Positions 1-5,130 of a stretch of DNA of 10,135 nucleotides are shown piece by piece; position 1 is the first letter of the stretch, and each line of letters starts with the position of its first letter. The notes beneath the pieces were generated by a model that saw only the letters and a program-made list of their open reading frames with translations, made no database searches and had not been told where the DNA came from. The position numbers were made by a program, and so were the translations under genes. The DNA is from Chitinophaga pinensis (GTDB lineage Bacteria > Bacteroidota > Bacteroidia > Flavobacteriales_D > Crocinitomicaceae): NCBI GenBank assembly GCA_945861175.1, contig CAMATR010000033.1, forward strand, positions 1-10,135. Reading direction: 5' to 3'.

Positions 1-1
1 T

Positions 2-439
2 ATTAATGCAACGAAATCTTATCTGGTTGAATCACGCATTATGCAGCACGGTCAAACCACGACATTGAATGTTCAAAAAATGAACGCCTCAGATAAGTAC
101 ATTGTAGGAAAATACGATATTGAAATCCTAACACTTCCGCGCACACATGTGACCGTTGATGTTTCCCAAAGCAGCACTGTTTATGCCGACATTATGGCTC
201 CAGGATTTTTCAATTATAAAACAATCCAGCCTGTTGTAGCTCAAGTTTTTTTATTAAAAGAAAATGGCGCCATTGAATGGGTTTGCAACTTAGATGAAAC
301 AGTAAAGACTGGAAGCGTTCAGCTTCAACCTGGAACTTACCGCATGGTATATCGCCAAAAGAACTTACGATCATCTTCTTACACTATTGATAAAGACTTT
401 AGAATCTATTCAAACAAAACAACAATTATTAATATTTGA
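2..439 (+). CDS. C-terminal part of a probable VWA-domain (Ca-activated channel-like) protein; 5' end outside the window
   Basis: The frame is open from base 2 to the TGA at 437-439 (145 residues) with no stop before it, so the ATG at 41 is probably an internal Met and the gene begins left of the window. The visible part holds no VWA domain or metal-binding motif. It looks like a beta-rich tail: a 'YDIEILTLPR' segment, alternating short strands, then 'LQPGTYRMVYR' and a final strand ending in TTIINI. From memory, Bacteroidota VWA proteins of the Ca-activated chloride channel type end with similar 'DLEILTLPR' and 'LQPG.YR.V.R' segments, and that is the only basis for the name. Another extracytoplasmic beta-sandwich protein is possible. 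The transketolase start codon lies 5 nt after the stop, which suggests one transcript. No function can be assigned from this piece alone. Confidence 0.6.
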   Translation: MNATKSYLVESRIMQHGQTTTLNVQKMNASDKYIVGKYDIEILTLPRTHVTVDVSQSSTVYADIMAPGFFNYKTIQPVVAQVFLLKENGAIEWVCNLDETVKTGSVQLQPGTYRMVYRQKNLRSSSYTIDKDFRIYSNKTTIINI

Positions 440-444
440 TCATC

Positions 445-1398
445 ATGGAATTTGAAATTCTTGGAAATAAAGACACTCGTTCAGGATTTGGAGAAGGACT
501 TGCAGAACTGGGCAGGACTAATGAAAATGTGGTTGCACTTTGCGCGGATCTTATTGGCTCGCTCAAAATGGATGAGTTTAAGAAAGAAAATCCGGAACGC
601 TTTTTTCAAGTTGGAATCGCTGAAGCAAATATGATGGGCATGGCCGCTGGAATGACAATCGGAGGCAAAATTCCATTTACGGGTACATTTGCTAATTTTT
701 CTACTGGTAGAGTTTATGATCAGATTCGTCAATCAATTGCCTATTCACAAAAAAATGTGAAAATCTGCGCATCACACGCCGGATTAACCTTAGGTGAAGA
801 TGGGGCAACTCATCAAATATTAGAGGACATTGGAATGATGAAAATGTTGCCGAACATGACTGTAATTGTGCCTGCAGATTTCAACCAAACGAAGCAAGCA
901 ACCATCGCAATTGCAGAACATCAAGGACCAGTTTACCTAAGATTTGGTCGACCAGTTATGCCAATCTTTGTAAAAGAAGACGCGAAGTTTGTTATTGGAA
1001 AAGCAGATGTATTGCAAGAAGGCACAGACGTTACAATAATCGCATGTGGGCATTTAGTTTGGAAGGCAATTGAAGCAGCAAAAGTATTGGCTGAAAAAGG
1101 TATTTCAGTTGAACTAATCAACATGCACACCATTAAGCCTTTGGATGAAGAAGCGATTTTAAATTCAGCGAGAAAAACTAAATGTGTCGTTACTGCTGAA
1201 GAACACATGATGAATGGTGGATTAGGTGATTCCGTTGCACAAGTTTTAACAAGAAAACTTCCTATTCCTCAAGAATTTGTGGCTGTCAATGATTCATTCG
1301 GAGAAAGCGGCACCCCTATGGAATTAATGACCAAATATGGAATTGATTCTCAAAATGTAATAGATGCCGCTTTAAAGGCAATTGCCAGAAAGAATTAA
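445..1398 (+). CDS. Transketolase, C-terminal subunit (pyrimidine-binding plus C-terminal domains)
   Basis: Encodes 317 residues, the usual size of the C-terminal chain of split transketolases, which move two-carbon units between sugar phosphates in the cytoplasmic pentose phosphate pathway using thiamine diphosphate. The pyrimidine-binding domain spans roughly residues 10-175 and the transketolase C-terminal domain roughly 190-310. Visible signatures are DTRSGFG near the N-terminus, GIAEANM with the presumed cofactor-activating Glu60, and SHAGLTLGEDGATHQ with His111, Asp119 and His123, matching the substrate-binding HDSIGVGEDGPTHQ segment of yeast transketolase. The diphosphate-binding GDG...N motif is absent, as expected, because it lies in the N-terminal chain. 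That chain is not the gene directly upstream here. The ATG at 445 was preferred to the TTG at 436 because it places DTRSGFG at the distance from the N-terminus I recall for homologues. A DXS or pyruvate dehydrogenase E1-beta chain is less likely from the motifs. Confidence 0.93.
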   Translation: MEFEILGNKDTRSGFGEGLAELGRTNENVVALCADLIGSLKMDEFKKENPERFFQVGIAEANMMGMAAGMTIGGKIPFTGTFANFSTGRVYDQIRQSIAYSQKNVKICASHAGLTLGEDGATHQILEDIGMMKMLPNMTVIVPADFNQTKQATIAIAEHQGPVYLRFGRPVMPIFVKEDAKFVIGKADVLQEGTDVTIIACGHLVWKAIEAAKVLAEKGISVELINMHTIKPLDEEAILNSARKTKCVVTAEEHMMNGGLGDSVAQVLTRKLPIPQEFVAVNDSFGESGTPMELMTKYGIDSQNVIDAALKAIARKN

Positions 1399-1416
1399 TT
1401 TAAGTTCAAAGATTTG

Positions 1417-1431
1417 ATATTTTGAAAATAT
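1417..1431. repeat. AT-rich 15-nt inverted repeat between the transketolase and aminotransferase genes
   Basis: ATATTTT and AAAATAT flank a single G, a perfect inverted repeat, lying 19 nt after the transketolase stop and 37 nt before the aminotransferase start. A 1-nt loop and pure A/T arms make a stable RNA hairpin unlikely, and no U-tract directly follows. It is better read as a possible protein-binding palindrome or as chance in an AT-rich spacer. The rest of the 70-nt spacer (1399-1468) shows no consensus Bacteroidota promoter. Confidence 0.3.
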
Positions 1432-1468
1432 AAAAGATTCCAATAGCTCATAACAAGACTTTAATCCC

Positions 1469-2662
1469 TTGAACTCGCGAGAAACTGATTTCCTTAATTT
1501 TCTTGGACAGACAAACCAAAGTCCATTCCTAATTGACGTAAATCGAGCTGAAGGAATATATATATATGACAAGTCCGGTATGGTCTATATGGATATGATT
1601 GCAGGAGTTGCAGTGAACAATATTGGGCACAATCATCCTAAAGTTGTAAAAGCTTTAAAGGACCAAATTGATCGCCATTTGCATGTAATGGTATACGGCG
1701 AATACATTCAGGATGCACAACTTAATTTTGCTAAATCGCTTACCTCTATTCTACCACCAACTCTAAATTCAGTTTATACTGTAAATTCTGGGACTGAAGC
1801 CAACGAAGCAGCCTTGAAGCTTGCAAAACGTGTTACAGGCAGAACTGAACTGATTTCATTTAGAGGGTCTTATCATGGCAGTACGCTTGGGTCGCTCAGT
1901 GTCTCAGGGAATGAAGTTAAAAAACAAGCTTTTCGACCTTTACTACCAGATATTCGATTTTTGCAATTCAACTCAATAGTTGATCTAAAGTACATTACTG
2001 AAAAAACGGCGGGTGTTATCATAGAAACTGTTCAAGGTGATGCCGGTGTTCGAATTCCTGATTCAAACTTTTTAAAAGCGCTTAGAAATCGTTGTAACGA
2101 AATGGGTGCGCAGCTCATTTTTGATGAGATACAATGCGGAATGGGACGCACAGGTAAACTATTTGCTTTCGAGCATTTTGGGGTTGTTCCTGATATTCTT
2201 ACCCTCGGCAAAGCACTGGGAGGAGGAATGCCAATCGGAGCATTGGTTTCGTCCAAAGAAAAACTATGGGAATTCACCTATGAACCAATGCTTGGTCACA
2301 TTACCACATTTGGAGGACACCCAGTTATTTGTGCCGCAGGAGCTGCTTGCCTGGATATTTTGAAAAATGAAATTAATCTGGAAGAAGTAGAGCGCCTAGG
2401 GCAACTTCTGGAATCTCTTTTGAGTAAGAATAAAGAAATACTGGAGATCCGCAGAATTGGAATGCTTTTCGCTTTTGATATGGAGTCATTTGAGCGAGTT
2501 GAGAAGGTGGTGAAACGCGGCATGGAAAAAGGATTGATTAGTTTTTGGTTTTTATCTCACCCATATAGCTTCCGGCTTTCCCCACCCTTAAATATTTCCG
2601 AAGAAGAAATAAGGAAGGCAGGAAAAATCATTCTTGAGTCAATTCAAGAAACAAAGGATTAA
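1469..2662 (+). CDS. Class III PLP-dependent aminotransferase (acetylornithine/ornithine aminotransferase-like; 'aspartate aminotransferase family')
   Basis: Encodes 397 residues, full length for fold-type I class III aminotransferases, which swap an amino group between an amino donor and a keto acid or aldehyde in the cytoplasm. Visible landmarks are NSGTEANE (107-113), which binds the cofactor phosphate, SYHGST (134-139), FDEIQCGMGRTG with Asp219 for the pyridine nitrogen, LGKALGGGMPIGA with Schiff-base Lys248, HITTFGGHP, and FRLSPP with Arg369. The start is a TTG at 1469: an in-frame TAA lies at 1451-1453, no ATG or GTG lies between, and starting here gives an N-terminus resembling the family, whereas the next clear Met (about residue 38) would remove it. 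At the usual EPVQGE(A/G)G motif this protein reads ETVQGDAG, with Thr187 and Asp191. The substrate cannot be read from sequence. No arg or proline genes are nearby. The stop overlaps that of msrB on the other strand. Confidence 0.9.
   Translation: MNSRETDFLNFLGQTNQSPFLIDVNRAEGIYIYDKSGMVYMDMIAGVAVNNIGHNHPKVVKALKDQIDRHLHVMVYGEYIQDAQLNFAKSLTSILPPTLNSVYTVNSGTEANEAALKLAKRVTGRTELISFRGSYHGSTLGSLSVSGNEVKKQAFRPLLPDIRFLQFNSIVDLKYITEKTAGVIIETVQGDAGVRIPDSNFLKALRNRCNEMGAQLIFDEIQCGMGRTGKLFAFEHFGVVPDILTLGKALGGGMPIGALVSSKEKLWEFTYEPMLGHITTFGGHPVICAAGAACLDILKNEINLEEVERLGQLLESLLSKNKEILEIRRIGMLFAFDMESFERVEKVVKRGMEKGLISFWFLSHPYSFRLSPPLNISEEEIRKAGKIILESIQETKD
2659..2662. other. Shared TTAA: overlapping stop codons of two convergent genes
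   Basis: The plus-strand aminotransferase ends with TAA at 2660-2662 and the minus-strand msrB ends with TAA read from 2661 to 2659. Because TTAA is its own reverse complement, four bases supply both stops. There is no intergenic space for a terminator, so transcription from each side must end inside, or run through, the opposite gene. Confidence 0.95.
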
Positions 2663-3153
2663 CGGATTACCTCAGGTAAATTTTCCATGTCCATTTTAGA
2701 AACAAATACCAATGAACTCGTATTCACGCAATGTCTAGTATCTTTATCAGTAAAGCCTTCGCCTAAAAAAACATGACCAAGGTGACCGCCACAATTCTTA
2801 CAAATAATTTCTATTCGGAAACCATCGGCATCTGAAACGCGTTTGACTGCGCCTTGTATCTCATCGTCAAAACTAGGCCAGCCGCAATGAGAATCAAATT
2901 TATCATCAGAACGATACAGCGGATTGTTGCATCTTCTACATATATAAATTCCTTCATCTTTCTTACTGAAATATTGTCCTGTATAAGGCCTGTCGGTTGC
3001 TTTTCGAAGGAGCACATTCTCCTCTTGAGGTGTAAGTGAATTATATTTTATTGTATCTACTGGGGCACTACTATTTTTAATAGTTCCCTCATTTTGTGCA
3101 TTGCACGCCGACACTACAGTCAAAACAGTTATCAAAAAAAATAAAGTTTTCAT
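2659..3153 (-). CDS. msrB: Peptide-methionine (R)-S-oxide reductase, predicted lipoprotein
   Basis: Encodes 164 residues. It reduces methionine-R-sulfoxide in damaged proteins. The N-terminus has a short hydrophobic stretch (about residues 4-14) ending in a lipobox, VSAC, with Cys17 as the predicted lipidated residue. The mature protein is therefore expected outside the cytoplasm on a lipid anchor. After a linker of about 25 residues comes a complete SelR domain (about 39-160): zinc ligands CRRC (Cys72, Cys75) and CKNC (Cys118, Cys121), HCGWPSF (Cys90), GGHLGHVF, and RHCVN with catalytic Cys142. It is the last gene of the minus-strand run, 43 nt after bioA, and may be co-transcribed or have its own promoter. 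Its TAA shares bases with the TAA of the convergent aminotransferase gene. Family assignment is very secure; the lipoprotein call is a motif-based prediction. Confidence 0.95.
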   Translation of the reverse strand: MKTLFFLITVLTVVSACNAQNEGTIKNSSAPVDTIKYNSLTPQEENVLLRKATDRPYTGQYFSKKDEGIYICRRCNNPLYRSDDKFDSHCGWPSFDDEIQGAVKRVSDADGFRIEIICKNCGGHLGHVFLGEGFTDKDTRHCVNTSSLVFVSKMDMENLPEVIR

Positions 3154-3196
3154 TTCAATTATTTCATATATAACGAATGAAAAACGAAAATGTGCG

Positions 3197-4477
3197 TCAA
3201 TTAGACAAAGAGTCTACAAATGCTCCAATTTTTGAGTAAGCAAAATGCAATTGTTTATCGGAAATACAATAAGGCGGATTCAAGAAAATGACGTTGCCCA
3301 GTGGTCGAATTAATAATCCATTTTCTAAAAAGAAATCATATGCTTGGTCACGGAGGCTCGAAAAGTATGTATTTCCCTCTTCACTTTTTAATTCAATTGC
3401 GAGAATAGTTCCAATCATTCGAACGGACTCTATAGAAGGGTGATTTTCAAACCTGGAAATTTTATCTTCATGAGATTTTACTATTCGAGCGATGTTTTCC
3501 CATGTCGTTGCCCTCTCAAAAATATCTAAACTTGCACACGCTGCTGCGCAAGCAATAGCATTGCCAGTGAAAGAATGCCCATGCAATAATGCCTTGGTTT
3601 TTTCTGGAGCAAGGAAAGCTTGATAAATTTTTTCTGTCGCGACAGTTAAACCTAATGGCACAAATCCACCCGTTAAACCTTTCGATAGACAAACAATATC
3701 AGGCTTTAGTGCACAATGATCCATAGCAAATAACTTTCCTGTCCTTCCCCAAGCAGTCATTACCTCATCAAATATTACTAAAACCTCGTATTTACGGGCA
3801 ATTGCGACAAGTTTATCTAACCAAGATGCACTGTACATCCGCATTCCGGCAGAACCCTGCACAAGAGGCTCAACCATTAGCGCCGCAAATTCTCCAGAAG
3901 CAAACAATTCATCAGCTTTTTCAAGCAATTGATTTTCATTACTAGAATCAGGAAAATCCAAAAAATCAGCATCGAAAAAAAAGTGCTCAAAAGGTTGATT
4001 AAAATAACCTCTTTGCCCAATAGACATTGCTCCAAATGTATCTCCATGATAGGCCCCATCCAATGCTAAAATCCTATTTTTTGATTTTCCTTGATTGTAC
4101 CAAAACTGAAAAGCCATTTTTAAGGCCACCTCAACAGCAGTTGATCCATCATCCGAAAAGAATACTTTTTGCAATAATTGAGGCAATAAATTGGCTATCC
4201 GCTCAGATAACTCTATGGCTTTCGGATGAGTAACACCGGCAAAAATGACATGATCTAATTGAAGTGCTTGTTCAGAAATTGCATTTGCGATATGCTCATT
4301 TCCATGACCGTGAACATTCACCCACCATGAAGAATTACAATCTATGTATTCCCTACCATCTTCGCTAAAAAGCAATGTATCCTTCGCTCTCGTAATTAAA
4401 ATAGGTGCTTGGGCTGTTTGCATCTGAGTGAAGGGATGCCAAACATGTTTAAGATCTTTCCGAATCAAATCGCTCAT
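3197..4477 (-). CDS. bioA: Adenosylmethionine-8-amino-7-oxononanoate aminotransferase (diaminopelargonate synthase)
   Basis: Encodes 426 residues, the usual BioA length. It converts 8-amino-7-oxononanoate to 7,8-diaminononanoate, the third step from pimeloyl precursors in biotin synthesis, with S-adenosylmethionine as the classical amino donor. BioA signatures are HVWHPFTQM at 11-19, NSSWWVNVHGHG (48-59), FFSDDGSTAVEVALKM with the phosphate-binding GST (111-113), AYHGDTFGAMS with Tyr143, FDEVMTAWGRTG with Asp237, LSKGLTGGFVPLG with Schiff-base Lys266, HGHSFTGN, and LIRPLGN with Arg391, matching the substrate-carboxylate Arg of E. coli BioA. The position equal to E. coli Tyr17 is Phe16, a variant that I recall in many Bacteroidota homologues. 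The ATG overlaps the bioD stop as ATGA (4474-4477), suggesting translational coupling. The SWW and LTGG motifs separate it from ornithine or acetylornithine aminotransferases. Confidence 0.96.
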   Translation of the reverse strand: MSDLIRKDLKHVWHPFTQMQTAQAPILITRAKDTLLFSEDGREYIDCNSSWWVNVHGHGNEHIANAISEQALQLDHVIFAGVTHPKAIELSERIANLLPQLLQKVFFSDDGSTAVEVALKMAFQFWYNQGKSKNRILALDGAYHGDTFGAMSIGQRGYFNQPFEHFFFDADFLDFPDSSNENQLLEKADELFASGEFAALMVEPLVQGSAGMRMYSASWLDKLVAIARKYEVLVIFDEVMTAWGRTGKLFAMDHCALKPDIVCLSKGLTGGFVPLGLTVATEKIYQAFLAPEKTKALLHGHSFTGNAIACAAACASLDIFERATTWENIARIVKSHEDKISRFENHPSIESVRMIGTILAIELKSEEGNTYFSSLRDQAYDFFLENGLLIRPLGNVIFLNPPYCISDKQLHFAYSKIGAFVDSLSN

Positions 4478-5100
4478 GATTGAAAGTACTCTTGAAACAT
4501 TCCTACCTGAGCTCGAACGTATAATGCATTCACTTCAGATGCAATAGGAATTCTGGCTATAAAAGTTAAAGCTGATACTTTTAGGATGATTGATTCTGTC
4601 TCCTTGTTTTCATCCCCAATAAAGACAATTCCTTCAATAGGAATTTTCTTTGCTTTAAGTGCCTCTATGGATAGTAATGTATGATTAATGCTTCCCAAAT
4701 AATGCCTTGAAATAAGTATCACAGGTAAATTCCATTTTTTGAACAAGTCAATAGACAGCAAGCCTTCATTATTTAATGGAACCATTATGCCTCCTGCACC
4801 TTCAATAATCAAATTGCCTTTAACACGAGGGATCTCAAAAGCCTCTTCTGTAATGAAAATATTATCAAGCTCAGCTGAAGCATGTGGCGACATTGAAGCA
4901 GTTAAACAAAATTGCTCAGGCAGAATAGTAACTTTTTTATTTGTCAAACTAGCCACCATAATGGAATCTGAAGATTCTAAATCTCCCGCTTGAATAGGTT
5001 TCCAATAGCTTGCTTCAAGCGCTTGCGCAATGATTGCACTAGCAATAGTCTTACCTACATCGGTTCCGATACCTGCAATTATAAATTGTTTTTTTGACAT
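4474..5100 (-). CDS. bioD: ATP-dependent dethiobiotin synthetase
   Basis: Encodes 208 residues, slightly short for a family of about 210-240. It closes the ureido ring of dethiobiotin from diaminopelargonate, CO2 and ATP in the cytoplasm, the step directly after BioA. The P-loop is GIGTDVGKT at 10-18 with Lys17. WKPIQAG carries Lys34, matching the substrate-binding Lys of E. coli BioD. Asp45 in SSDSIMV and Glu100 in EGAGG match the metal-binding acidic residues. HYLGSINHTLLSIEAL (133-148) is the usual helix after the core strands. The gene starts 30 nt after the pheT stop and its TGA overlaps the bioA ATG. The stretch before the ATG shows no Shine-Dalgarno sequence, normal for Bacteroidota. 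No bioF, bioB, bioC or bioH lies in the window. Confidence 0.95.
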   Translation of the reverse strand: MSKKQFIIAGIGTDVGKTIASAIIAQALEASYWKPIQAGDLESSDSIMVASLTNKKVTILPEQFCLTASMSPHASAELDNIFITEEAFEIPRVKGNLIIEGAGGIMVPLNNEGLLSIDLFKKWNLPVILISRHYLGSINHTLLSIEALKAKKIPIEGIVFIGDENKETESIILKVSALTFIARIPIASEVNALYVRAQVGMFQEYFQS

Positions 5101-5130
5101 TACAGCTGACTATTAATTACAAATTGGCAA

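Noticed and set aside
41..439. A complete 132-residue gene starting at the ATG at 41
   Set aside because: The frame is open back to base 2 and the sequence reads as the C-terminal end of a larger protein with no signal peptide or N-terminal features, so it is annotated as a partial gene entering from the left.
436..444. TTG at 436 as the transketolase start
   Set aside because: It would add three residues and overlap the upstream stop. The ATG at 445 gives the expected distance to the DTRSGFG motif.
2600..2720. Intrinsic terminator at the convergent gene ends
   Set aside because: No GC-rich hairpin followed by a T-run was seen on either strand; the genes overlap and leave no spacer.
3154..3196. 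Separate promoter for msrB in the 43-nt bioA-msrB spacer
   Set aside because: The spacer is AT-rich and contains TATATAT, but nothing matches the Bacteroidota TTTG/TAnnTTTG consensus, so no promoter is called.
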